Assembly: GCA_964604135.1 (NCBI GenBank)
Contig: CAZRXU010000030.1
Span: 1-24,415, forward strand
From: Sabulitectum sp964604135
GTDB taxonomy: Bacteria > Fermentibacterota > Fermentibacteria > Fermentibacterales > JCC-6
Reading direction: 5' to 3'
DNA length: 24,415 bases
The notes below the pieces were generated by a model. That model was not told where the DNA came from. It saw only the letters and a list, made by a program, of their open reading frames with translations, and did not search any database. Positions 1 through 6,587 of this stretch are shown one piece after another (the stretch's first letter is position 1; each line of letters starts with the position of its first letter). Position numbers and translations under genes: made by a program.

Positions 1-429
1 TACTATGAGTGTACTGCAGGCGAGGAATTTACCGGAAATCTGTTTGAGTGGAACAGCAGCGGTAACCCGATTTTTACACAGGATCTTGTGGAAGAGGCTC
101 TTCTGTTTACACCATACGGGGTTGCACCTGTTGCAGTAACCAGGGACGAATTCGTTCTAAGGGACTTTCCACTGACAGGAGAAACAGATCCTGAACTGGT
201 TCCGAACACTTTCGCCAGATGGGTCAGCCAGGGGCTGACTTCGCCGGAGATTACCGCATTGTGGGATACCTGGAAGCCTGCATTTACTGAAGAGGGTTCC
301 TACTGGCTTGTTTTTCCTGTACCTGAAGAGTACAACAACGGAATAAGCACAATAAGTCTGGAAACCTCAGACCACAGAGAAGTTGAGTACGAGAGACTGT
401 TTCTGGGCGCTATAAGACTGAATCGCTGA
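1..429 (+). CDS. Unknown protein, C-terminal 142 residues (5' end outside window)
   Basis: The reading frame is already open at base 1 and runs to a TGA at 427-429, so only the C-terminal part is present. I do not recognise the family. The visible part is soluble and acidic, with many aromatic residues and no membrane segment or repeat. It carries a PEITALW stretch around residue 79 and a YWLVFPVPEE stretch around residue 100. The last 20 bases overlap the 3' end of the convergent adenosine deaminase gene. That is unusual but fits the very compact packing seen elsewhere here. The GTG at 88 is only an internal codon, because the frame is open upstream of it. That it is coding is fairly safe from continuous open frame and ordinary composition; function is unknown. 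Confidence 0.6.
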   Translation, partial: YYECTAGEEFTGNLFEWNSSGNPIFTQDLVEEALLFTPYGVAPVAVTRDEFVLRDFPLTGETDPELVPNTFARWVSQGLTSPEITALWDTWKPAFTEEGSYWLVFPVPEEYNNGISTISLETSDHREVEYERLFLGAIRLNR

Positions 430-1621
430 CAATCTTCTCGAAGTAATCCATGCACCTCTTTATGTACTTCCTCTTCATGCTGTAGCTGTGGGGGTAAAAA
501 CTGCGTTTGAATCCATAAGCTGTGAGGTTCTTCAACTGAGACAGAGAAAGATGGAAGGTATCCACTGCTTTGAACACCTCATCTGTAACCGTGGTTCTGG
601 AAACAGTTCTGTTGTCTGTGCAGATTGTACACGAGAGCCTGTTTTCCATCATCAGCCTGAACGGGTGATCTTCCAGCCGCTTCAGCCCGGAATCGGTCTG
701 CATGTTGGATGAAAGGCAGACCTCTACAGTTACCCTTCTGTCTGCAATAAACCTGACAAGGTCTTCAACATACCTCTGTCTGTCTTTTACCGATGGGTCG
801 CTTACGGCCTCTGCGTTGAACATGGATGTTCCGTGACCTATCCTGTCAGCTCCCAGCTCTGTTATGGCCTGAAAGATACTCTCCGGCCCGTAGGCTTCTC
901 CTGCATGCACTGTTTTGTTCAGGAAGTTCCTCCTGGCAAGCATGTAAGCTTCCCTGTGATGCAAGGGAGGAAACCCTTTTTCCCGGCCTGCCAGGTCTAT
1001 TGCCACAACCGGTATCCCGTTTTCCCGTCTGGCTTTAACTATCGCCCCGGCAAGTTCAACGGAAGCAAGACCGAAAATTCTGTCTGCTCTGGAATGGGCA
1101 TGGGCTGAAAAGATGTTCCTGAAGTAGAGGGAGGAGCTTTCCGTAAAATATCGCATGGCACAGGCAATTATTCCGTAATCAAAAGGAGGTTCCCTTCCGG
1201 AAACAACCTCTTCTCTGCTGTTGAACCTCTGCTTTGCCCTGCTCAAACCGCTGTTTACTGCTTCAAGCACCCGGGAAAGATCCATCTCACCACCGGCATA
1301 CCGTTGCGGTGCAAATCTCACCTCTATGTATCTTACACCCTCCGCCATGTTGTCTTCGGCAAGTTCCCGGGCAATACGGGTTAGGTTTTCAGGTTTCTGC
1401 ATAATGGCCCCGGAGTATTTAAAACAATCCAGGTACTCTTCCAGACTGCCGTACTCTGTCTTGAATACCTTTTCCTTCAGCCCCGCAGCGGTGTAAGACG
1501 GCAGCTCAACACCATCTCTTTGCGCCAGCTCAATGATGGTACCGGGGCGAATACTTCCACCAAGGTGTACATGCAGATCGGTCTTTGGAAGCAGCTCTAT
1601 CAGTTCACGGGTAATGTTCAC
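410..1621 (-). CDS. add: Adenosine deaminase family protein, paralogue 1
   Basis: This 403-residue cytosolic metallo-hydrolase should deaminate adenosine or deoxyadenosine to inosine for purine salvage or catabolism. Visible active-site elements are the metal-binding HxH pair (H17, H19) in a TDLHVHLGGS context, the HAGE motif (H239, catalytic E242), H263 in the IGHGTS motif, and D336 in CTDNR. The residue after D336 is Asn; in the mouse enzyme it is a second Asp. From memory some bacterial Add proteins also carry TDN, so this need not mean loss of activity. It is longer than the usual 330-350 residues because of extra sequence around residues 130-190. The GTG start at 1621 overlaps the stop of the upstream paralogue (GTGA), implying translational coupling. 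The two paralogues align almost without gaps through the catalytic core and are a diverged tandem duplication. Confidence 0.9.
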   Translation of the reverse strand: MNITRELIELLPKTDLHVHLGGSIRPGTIIELAQRDGVELPSYTAAGLKEKVFKTEYGSLEEYLDCFKYSGAIMQKPENLTRIARELAEDNMAEGVRYIEVRFAPQRYAGGEMDLSRVLEAVNSGLSRAKQRFNSREEVVSGREPPFDYGIIACAMRYFTESSSLYFRNIFSAHAHSRADRIFGLASVELAGAIVKARRENGIPVVAIDLAGREKGFPPLHHREAYMLARRNFLNKTVHAGEAYGPESIFQAITELGADRIGHGTSMFNAEAVSDPSVKDRQRYVEDLVRFIADRRVTVEVCLSSNMQTDSGLKRLEDHPFRLMMENRLSCTICTDNRTVSRTTVTDEVFKAVDTFHLSLSQLKNLTAYGFKRSFYPHSYSMKRKYIKRCMDYFEKIVSDSVL

Positions 1622-2832
1622 AGACTGGCCTGATCTTCAACTATCTTTTCGAAGTAGTCCATACACTTCCTCACATATGCCCTCTTTTCCCTGTAATCTC
1701 TGGGAAAGAAGCTTCGTTTGAAACCGTAGACCATGATAGTTTTCACCTCGTTCAGCGAGAGATTGAAGGCATTAACTGCCTTGTACACCTCATCAGTAAC
1801 CGTGGTGTGAGAAACTGTTCTGTTGTCTGTGCATATTGTACACGACAGCTTGCTGTCCATCATTTTCCTGAATGGATGATCTTCCAGCCTTACAAGTTGA
1901 GGATCGGTCTGCATGTTGGATGTAAGGCAGACTTCTACAGTTATCCGCCGGTTGGCAATGAACTGCACAAGGTCGTTTACATACATGTCTCTGCTGTGAA
2001 TGGATGTGTCTGTAATTGTCTCCGGCTTGAACAGGGATGTTCCATGGCCTATACGGTCTGCACCGAGTTCCGTAATTGCCTGAAAGATACTTTCCGGGCC
2101 GTAGGCCTCCCCTGCATGCACTGTTTTGTTCAGAAAATTCCGCTGAGCCAGCATGTATGCTTCCCTGTGGTGGACAGGCGGATTACCTTTCTCGGGACCT
2201 GCCAGATCAACACCTACAACGGGAAGCCCCATCTCTCTCTTTGCCTGAACTGCAGCCCCTACAACTTCAAGGGAAGCCAACCCGAAGATCTTGGCTTCAG
2301 GTGAATAGGAATGCACAGACACGATGTCACTGAAATAATCTGAGAAATGCCTGTTGAAATAACGCATTGCACATGTGATAATACCGTATTCAAAAGGAGG
2401 TTCTGCTCCTGAAACAACCGCTTCAGAGCTGTTGAATTCCTGCCTGGCTCTGTTGAGACCAGTGTTCACTGCAACAATGGTATCGGAAAGTGTCATTTCT
2501 CCGCCTGCATGAAGCTGTGGCGCAAACCTTACCTCGATATAGCGAACCCCTTCCCGCTGGTTGTCAACGGCAAGCTCGTAGGATATTCTTTCTATGTTCT
2601 CTTTTTTTCGCATAACCGAACAGGTGTAACCGAAACCCTTCAGATAATCGTCCAGGTCTTTGTACTTCTCTTTAAAAACCGTCTCTTTTAGCCCTTCCAC
2701 AGTGTATGATGGAAGAACAACTCCTTCGTCTCTGGCCAGCTCAATAAGGGTTTCCAGCCTTACTGATCCGTCCAGGTGCAGATGGAGGTCGGTTTTAGGC
2801 AGCTTTTCAATGAGTTTACGGGTGATTGTCAT
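1618..2832 (-). CDS. add: Adenosine deaminase family protein, paralogue 2
   Basis: This 404-residue paralogue keeps the same catalytic set: H17/H19 in TDLHLHLDGS, HAGE (H239, E242), a conserved IGHGTS histidine, and CTDNR with Asp336-Asn337. Expected reaction: adenosine plus water to inosine plus ammonia with a bound divalent metal, in the cytosol. The ATG at 2832 has a strong GGAGG SD at 2837-2841 with good spacing. It is first of the deaminase pair and lies 98 bp downstream of groES, with a GC-rich hairpin in the gap, so the pair may have partly separate transcription. The copies differ most in the N-terminal half (residues 20-60) and around 160-190, which could give different nucleoside preferences. 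Family assignment is very secure; exact substrate (adenosine, deoxyadenosine or a modified purine nucleoside) is not. Confidence 0.9.
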   Translation of the reverse strand: MTITRKLIEKLPKTDLHLHLDGSVRLETLIELARDEGVVLPSYTVEGLKETVFKEKYKDLDDYLKGFGYTCSVMRKKENIERISYELAVDNQREGVRYIEVRFAPQLHAGGEMTLSDTIVAVNTGLNRARQEFNSSEAVVSGAEPPFEYGIITCAMRYFNRHFSDYFSDIVSVHSYSPEAKIFGLASLEVVGAAVQAKREMGLPVVGVDLAGPEKGNPPVHHREAYMLAQRNFLNKTVHAGEAYGPESIFQAITELGADRIGHGTSLFKPETITDTSIHSRDMYVNDLVQFIANRRITVEVCLTSNMQTDPQLVRLEDHPFRKMMDSKLSCTICTDNRTVSHTTVTDEVYKAVNAFNLSLNEVKTIMVYGFKRSFFPRDYREKRAYVRKCMDYFEKIVEDQASL

Positions 2833-2894
2833 GTTTCCTCCATGTTCCTGTTAACAGAATGATACAAAACCAGAGGATGGAAACAAAGAACTCA

Positions 2895-2918
2895 CCGGCG
2901 AGGCGAATGCCCCGCCGG
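2895..2918 (-). terminator. GC-rich hairpin after groES, possible weak terminator
   Basis: CCGGCG (2895-2900) pairs with CGCCGG (2913-2918). After one mismatch, GGC (2902-2904) pairs with GCC (2909-2911) around a GAAT loop. On the minus strand it lies 12 bases after the groES stop and is followed by an interrupted T-rich run. It could be a weak terminator, an attenuator or an mRNA-stabilising hairpin between groES and the deaminases. Confidence 0.45.
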
Positions 2919-2930
2919 CTAAGAGATGTC

Positions 2931-3224
2931 TTATTCGGGTATTTCGTCAGCTTCCACGTACTTTGCCAGAATATCTCCTGTGGGAACAAGAAGATAGGTT
3001 TCCCCATCAAGCTTGATTTCGGTTCCGCTGTACTCTTTGTATATCACCCTGTCTCCCAAGGCGATCTCGTCAGATGCGTCTGCCGCTTTGGCAACAACAG
3101 TGCCTTCGGCAGGCTTCTTCTTCGCAGTATCAGGAATAACAATTCCCCCACTTGTTACTTCTTCAACTTCTACTGCCTCCAGCATGACATAGTCCTGCAG
3201 GGGCTGGATCTTGATGTCTTTCAT
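2931..3224 (-). CDS. groES: GroES co-chaperonin (Cpn10)
   Basis: This 97-residue protein is the usual Cpn10 length. GroES forms the heptameric lid of the GroEL chamber in the cytosol. Visible features are the N-terminal IKIQPLQDYV strand (canonical form is IKPLxDRV), the mobile loop SGGIVIPDTAKKKP (residues 25-38) that contacts GroEL, and the GDRVIYKEYSGTEIKLDG segment. The ATG at 3224 is chosen over in-frame codons further upstream because GroES proteins begin here and AGGGGAG sits 7 bases before it. It lies only 4 bases after the stop of the thioredoxin/glutaredoxin fusion, so the two are probably cotranscribed. No groEL follows; the next genes are adenosine deaminases. This may be the only groES with groEL elsewhere, or an extra stress copy. 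Confidence 0.93.
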   Translation of the reverse strand: MKDIKIQPLQDYVMLEAVEVEEVTSGGIVIPDTAKKKPAEGTVVAKAADASDEIALGDRVIYKEYSGTEIKLDGETYLLVPTGDILAKYVEADEIPE

Positions 3225-3228
3225 ATTT

Positions 3229-3834
3229 CTACTCCCCTTTGTTGGGTTTAATACCAAGGTACTCATCAATTTTCGGTTTGTCAAAGCCTACAACATAGTG
3301 TCCGCCAATGCTTAGCTGGGGTACACCAGTCTGCCCGGTTCTTGCCTGCAGAGAGGATGCACCAGAAGGGTCGCGGGAAATATTCACCTCTCTGAAAGGT
3401 ACTCTGTTTTTTCTGAGATAGGTTTTTACTCTGGTACACCACACGCAGGAATCACCCACCCATACGGTTACAGGAGGAAAACCCTTCTTCTTTCCGTCGG
3501 AAGACACTGAAACCGAGGTGTGGTTAAAAAATGCGTTTGTGTAGTAATCCTCGTCCTGCTTCCCAACGATTTTCTGAATCACCCTGCCCTCTGCAATAGA
3601 GATCACAGTTGGAACAGTGGTAACACCGTAACGCTTATGTATTCCCTTTACTTCGGCCACATCAACAAACAATACAATCTGGTCCGTGTTTTCCGAGGCA
3701 AACTTTCTGAACGCACCCTCGGTGGCCTTTGACGCTGACGAGAAACTCCCGAAGAATCCTACAACAACAGCATCTTTGTGTTTTTGAAGTATTCTGTCAA
3801 AATCTGCTACTTCCTGAATCTGTAATAAACTCAC
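3229..3834 (-). CDS. Thioredoxin-fold domain lacking active-site cysteines fused to glutaredoxin/NrdH-like domain
   Basis: This 201-residue cytosolic protein has two domains. Residues 1-105 form a thioredoxin fold. The FFGSFSSASK stretch (27-36) occupies the place of the usual WCGPC site, so both catalytic cysteines are serine (S32, S35). The cis-proline of the fold is kept (TTVPT, P75). Residues 121-201 form a glutaredoxin/NrdH-like domain with a CVWC redox site (C130, C133), TGVPQ (cis-P172) and a VVGFDKPKID C-terminal motif. The likely role is a dithiol reductase in which only the second domain is redox-active and the first serves for binding or scaffolding. The GTG at 3834 is chosen because it overlaps the TGA of the upstream ArsR gene (GTGA) and has GGGAG upstream. 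The 4-base gap to groES suggests one operon. Confidence 0.85.
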   Translation of the reverse strand: MSLLQIQEVADFDRILQKHKDAVVVGFFGSFSSASKATEGAFRKFASENTDQIVLFVDVAEVKGIHKRYGVTTVPTVISIAEGRVIQKIVGKQDEDYYTNAFFNHTSVSVSSDGKKKGFPPVTVWVGDSCVWCTRVKTYLRKNRVPFREVNISRDPSGASSLQARTGQTGVPQLSIGGHYVVGFDKPKIDEYLGIKPNKGE

Positions 3835-4130
3835 ATTCCACTCCCATTCGATGCATCGTTGAGTGCTGTCAGTACGGCAACAACCGCCTCCGGCCTGCAC
3901 AGGTTGTACCTTCTGCAACGCCATTCAACCTGACACTCAACAAGCCCCGCTTCGCGCAGAACTGCCAGATGCTTTGACAGCAGCGAAGCCTCCACAACAA
4001 GTTTTGCCACAAGCTCAGACACTACACATGAACCTGCAGACAGTTCATAGAGTATTCCAATTCTGATTGGATGGTTAAAAGCCCTCATCACTTCTGTGAT
4101 GTTTTCTTTCCTGCCATTTACATCAGTCAT
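3831..4130 (-). CDS. ArsR/SmtB-family winged-helix transcriptional regulator
   Basis: This 99-residue protein is of typical ArsR size. The family represses its own operon and releases DNA on binding metal ions or on cysteine modification. The fold is recognisable from FNHPIRIGILYEL (helices 1-2), the recognition-helix region EASLLSKHLAVLREAGLV (residues 47-64) and the wing around VEWRCRRYNLCRPEAV. Four cysteines are present: C35, C66, C72 and C78. None forms the classic ELCVCDL metal site, but C35 and the wing cysteines could sense thiol, persulfide or metal stress. It is the first gene of the cluster, with an AAGGAG SD before the ATG and a clear promoter at 4160-4187. It probably autoregulates; the inducer is unknown. 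Confidence 0.88.
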   Translation of the reverse strand: MTDVNGRKENITEVMRAFNHPIRIGILYELSAGSCVVSELVAKLVVEASLLSKHLAVLREAGLVECQVEWRCRRYNLCRPEAVVAVLTALNDASNGSGM

Positions 4131-4159
4131 TTGAACACTCCTTCAACTGAGTCGGCAGT

Positions 4160-4187
4160 AAAATATGAAATGACTTCTGATTGTCAA
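4160..4187 (-). promoter_or_regulatory. Sigma-70-type promoter of the arsR-redox-groES operon
   Basis: On the minus strand a perfect TTGACA -35 box (4187-4182) is followed after 16 bases by TATTTT (4165-4160). A transcript would start near 4153, about 23 bases before the arsR ATG at 4130. A TGAC-N8-GTCA inverted repeat (4171-4186) overlaps the -35 box and could be an operator. Confidence 0.55.
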
Positions 4188-4207
4188 CCCAGCATTTATC
4201 TTGCGTA

Positions 4208-4225
4208 ATGCTACACGGTTAGCAT
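4208..4225. promoter_or_regulatory. Inverted repeat ATGCTA-N6-TAGCAT, candidate operator
   Basis: A perfect 6-bp inverted repeat with a 6-bp spacer lies just upstream of the arsR -35 box in the divergent gap. Dyads like this are typical binding sites for dimeric winged-helix repressors. That the neighbouring ArsR protein binds here is inference. Confidence 0.4.
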
Positions 4226-4326
4226 ACATCCGGATTCACTTCCCGGTGTGGTGGAGATACCAGCGTTCGGTAATTTTAATAGATTTGGATTTTCCAGTTG
4301 TGCATAAATCAAATTTGTGGTATTTT

Positions 4327-4338
4327 CCGTACATACGG
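4327..4338. promoter_or_regulatory. Short inverted repeat CCGTA-CA-TACGG
   Basis: A perfect 5-bp dyad with a 2-base centre lies midway in the 339-base gap between arsR and the nitronate monooxygenase gene. It could be an operator half-site pair. The rest of this gap holds no convincing small gene on either strand; a 67-codon frame on the minus strand (4439-4236) has no SD and atypical composition. Confidence 0.25.
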
Positions 4339-4398
4339 CGGGGCTGTTGCCGATGACTGGTTTCAGACGGTATCAGATCTGTTTGGTTTTGTTCGCTA

Positions 4399-4427
4399 TG
4401 AACATGCATTAGCAGGAAACTTATAGA
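4399..4427 (+). promoter_or_regulatory. Possible promoter of the nitronate monooxygenase-family gene
   Basis: TGAACA (4399-4404) and TATAGA (4422-4427) are separated by 17 bases, about 40 bases upstream of the ATG at 4470. Both boxes are only partial matches to consensus, so this is the best candidate in the gap rather than a firm call. Confidence 0.3.
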
Positions 4428-4469
4428 ACAATACAGCAAAATAGAAATTACTGTGACAGAGGGGTTTTA

Positions 4470-5537
4470 ATGAAATTACCGAGTCTTAAAATCGGAGACT
4501 TGACCATTCGCATTCCAATAATTCAAGGTGGTATGGGCGTTTCCGTATCGAAGGCTTCGCTTGCTTCTGCAGTTTCAATGGCCGGTGGGCTGGGCGTTAT
4601 TGCCAGCGTGGGGCTCGGCGAGGAAATGGATCTTTCTGTGCCCTACAGGGAAAGGTCTAAACTGGCTCTTTCCGCCGAGGTTAAAAAAGTTAAGGACAAA
4701 GGGCTGCCTGTTGGTGTAAATGTGATGGTTGCGCTTACAAACTTCGGGGATATGGTTAAAACCTCAGCGGAGATGGGGGCTGATGTACTTCTTGCCGGTG
4801 CCGGTCTGCCACTTCGTCTTCCGGAATATGCCGGAGACTCCCCTATGAAACTTGTTCCAATTATCTCTTCTGCGCGGGCTGCCGATATCATCTTCCGCTC
4901 ATGGCTGAAGAAGTACTCCAGATTCCCTGATGCCATTGTGGTGGAAGGTCCCATGGCCGGTGGTCACCTGGGCTTTAAGTTCGATGATCTGGTAAACCAT
5001 ACAGCCTCTGATCTGGATACTCTTGTCCGGGAAACACTGGAAGTTACAGAACGCTATCAGCAGCAGGCTGGAAGAGAAATTCCTGTTGTGGCAGCCGGAG
5101 GGGTTTTCACGGGATCGGATATTGCACGCTTTATCAATATGGGTGCCGGCGGCGTTCAAATGGGTACACGGTTTGTTGCCACGGAAGAGTGTGATGTTTC
5201 CAGGAAATACAAGCAGGCTTTTGTTGATGCCACCAAAGACGATATTGCCGTAATTCTCTCGCCAGTGGGTCTTCCTGCAAGGGTAATTAAAACTCCTTTT
5301 GTGGAAAAAAGCCTTGGGGAACGGCAGCAGTTCAATTGTTTCTACAAATGTCTTATTACTTGCGATGCCGACAAGGCCAATTACTGCATAGCCCTTGCAC
5401 TGCTGAATTCATACAGAGGCGACATGAACGGAGGATTCCCCATGTGCGGCGAAAACGTGCACCGTGTGGAAAGCATCGTAAAGGTTCAGGAACTGATGGA
5501 TGAACTTACATCAGAAGCAGAACCTCTTCTTACGTAG
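4470..5537 (+). CDS. Nitronate monooxygenase / 2-nitropropane dioxygenase-family FMN enzyme
   Basis: This 355-residue cytosolic flavoprotein has the TIM-barrel fold shared by nitronate monooxygenase and the enoyl-ACP reductase FabK. Visible elements are the N-terminal IPIIQGGMGV motif, AGGLGVIASVG, the EGPMAGGHLGF segment with H166 (position of the catalytic His in nitronate monooxygenases), and the FMN phosphate-binding region AAGGVFTGSD followed by GAGGVQMGTRFVATEE. The C-terminal third has several cysteines and a GGFPMCGEN segment, and is somewhat longer than in FabK (about 310-320 residues). The SD is GAGGGG before the ATG. The last 8 bases overlap the 3' end of the convergent slipin gene. 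It could oxidise alkyl nitronates, or act as a FabK-like reductase; no fatty-acid genes are nearby to favour the latter. Confidence 0.85.
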   Translation: MKLPSLKIGDLTIRIPIIQGGMGVSVSKASLASAVSMAGGLGVIASVGLGEEMDLSVPYRERSKLALSAEVKKVKDKGLPVGVNVMVALTNFGDMVKTSAEMGADVLLAGAGLPLRLPEYAGDSPMKLVPIISSARAADIIFRSWLKKYSRFPDAIVVEGPMAGGHLGFKFDDLVNHTASDLDTLVRETLEVTERYQQQAGREIPVVAAGGVFTGSDIARFINMGAGGVQMGTRFVATEECDVSRKYKQAFVDATKDDIAVILSPVGLPARVIKTPFVEKSLGERQQFNCFYKCLITCDADKANYCIALALLNSYRGDMNGGFPMCGENVHRVESIVKVQELMDELTSEAEPLLT

Positions 5538-6453
5538 TCTTCAGCCCCTCTTGCATGTTTACCTGATTACCCGCAGTCGCTGCGGCTATTTCTTGCCCCA
5601 TACCAAATTTTGCGGGGTAAACAATAACCATGGATCCCTCTTCCTTGGAAATATCCAGGAGAGCCTGTATCTGTCTTAGCTCCATTGAGTTTTCTTCTCC
5701 TGCAAGCATTCTCGATGCCTTAGCAAGAGATTCGGCAACGGTAAGCTCGGCCTTTGCCTGTATTACCTTTGCCTTTGCTGATCTTTCAGCTCTGGCAATA
5801 ACTGCCAGCTCTTCAACCAGAGAAGGGGGAGTTCCTACATCGGTAATACGAACAGCACGCACGTTCACACCGTAATCTGCAGCAGCTCTGTCAATTCCGG
5901 CCTTCAACTCGTCGGCTATTCTTTCTGTTTCGCTTAAAAGCGGTCTCAGGTTATTGCCGCCTATGGTGCTTTTAAGAGCCTCCATCGAAACCCATTCTGT
6001 GGTCTTCCAGTAGTTCTGAACATGAATAACAGCCTTCTCTGGATCTTCTATCTCCAGCTCCACGGCAGCTGTAACATCAATTGGAATATTGTCTTTTGTC
6101 AGGGTTTTGGTTGCCTTTACTTCGTAGGTGGTGATTCTGATATCAACAATTCTGGCTACGGAATAGATGAAAGGCGGTATAAGGAAAATCCCGGGCCCCC
6201 TGGCTCCAACAGACTTCCCCAACCGGAGAAGAACCATTCTTTGCCACTGAGGAAGAACGTAAACCATCTTCGCCAGAAGGTTGGCAAGCCACAGAATTGC
6301 AACTGTCAATACAATCGCCCAGAAGAATGACCCGTTAACTCTGAATCGGGATACATTGAAATACGGCCAGGCAAGCAAAAACCACAGAGGTACAAGAATC
6401 GTCAATCGGATAAAACCTCGTAAAAAACTCTGAACCGGATTTCTGTCAGTCAC
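5530..6453 (-). CDS. Slipin/stomatin-type SPFH (band 7) membrane protein
   Basis: This 307-residue inner-membrane protein has two hydrophobic segments (about residues 13-31 and 43-66). A band-7/SPFH domain follows, recognised from RLGKSVGARGPGIFLIPPF, the VDIRITTYEV strand and the KDNIPIDVTAAVE segment. The coiled-coil region AERSAKAKVIQAKAELTVAE is typical of prokaryotic stomatins, which oligomerise as membrane scaffolds. Bacterial slipins are often paired with an NfeD-type protease partner; none is visible here. The GTG at 6453 is chosen because AAGGAGG lies 6 bases upstream and a good promoter precedes it. Its 3' end overlaps the convergent flavoenzyme gene by 8 bases. Partner and target are unknown. 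Confidence 0.9.
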   Translation of the reverse strand: MTDRNPVQSFLRGFIRLTILVPLWFLLAWPYFNVSRFRVNGSFFWAIVLTVAILWLANLLAKMVYVLPQWQRMVLLRLGKSVGARGPGIFLIPPFIYSVARIVDIRITTYEVKATKTLTKDNIPIDVTAAVELEIEDPEKAVIHVQNYWKTTEWVSMEALKSTIGGNNLRPLLSETERIADELKAGIDRAAADYGVNVRAVRITDVGTPPSLVEELAVIARAERSAKAKVIQAKAELTVAESLAKASRMLAGEENSMELRQIQALLDISKEEGSMVIVYPAKFGMGQEIAAATAGNQVNMQEGLKTT

Positions 6454-6482
6454 TTTAACCCTCCTTTTTTTCGACCCCCATA

Positions 6483-6510
6483 TTTATATGTGAACTTGCC
6501 GTTACCTCAA
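6483..6510 (-). promoter_or_regulatory. Promoter of the slipin gene
   Basis: On the minus strand TTGAGG (6510-6505) and TATAAA (6488-6483) are 16 bases apart. The transcript would start near 6477, about 24 bases before the GTG start at 6453. The -10 box is a good match and the -35 box fair. Confidence 0.45.
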
Positions 6511-6523
6511 ACAGCATCAGTAC

Positions 6524-6552
6524 TTGCTGCTCCAGGTACAATACCTTATCAT
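6524..6552 (+). promoter_or_regulatory. Promoter of the DUF5684-like gene
   Basis: TTGCTG (6524-6529) and TATCAT (6547-6552) are 17 bases apart, giving a leader of about 28 bases. It lies back to back with the slipin promoter in a 134-base divergent gap. Confidence 0.35.
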
Positions 6553-6587
6553 GCTGCCACCAGCCATTACACAAAAGAGGAGGAATG

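Noticed and set aside
1807..2304. Open plus-strand frame of 165 codons opposite the second adenosine deaminase
   Set aside because: It lies wholly antisense to a secure enzyme gene, has no SD, and its composition simply mirrors the deaminase codons.
3835..3924. N-terminal extension of the thioredoxin/glutaredoxin fusion
   Set aside because: It overlaps the ArsR gene and reads as unlike either domain; the GTG at 3834 has an SD and a 4-bp stop-start overlap.
4236..4439. 67-codon minus-strand frame in the gap upstream of the flavoenzyme
   Set aside because: No SD, unusual composition and no recognisable motif; the region is better read as regulatory.
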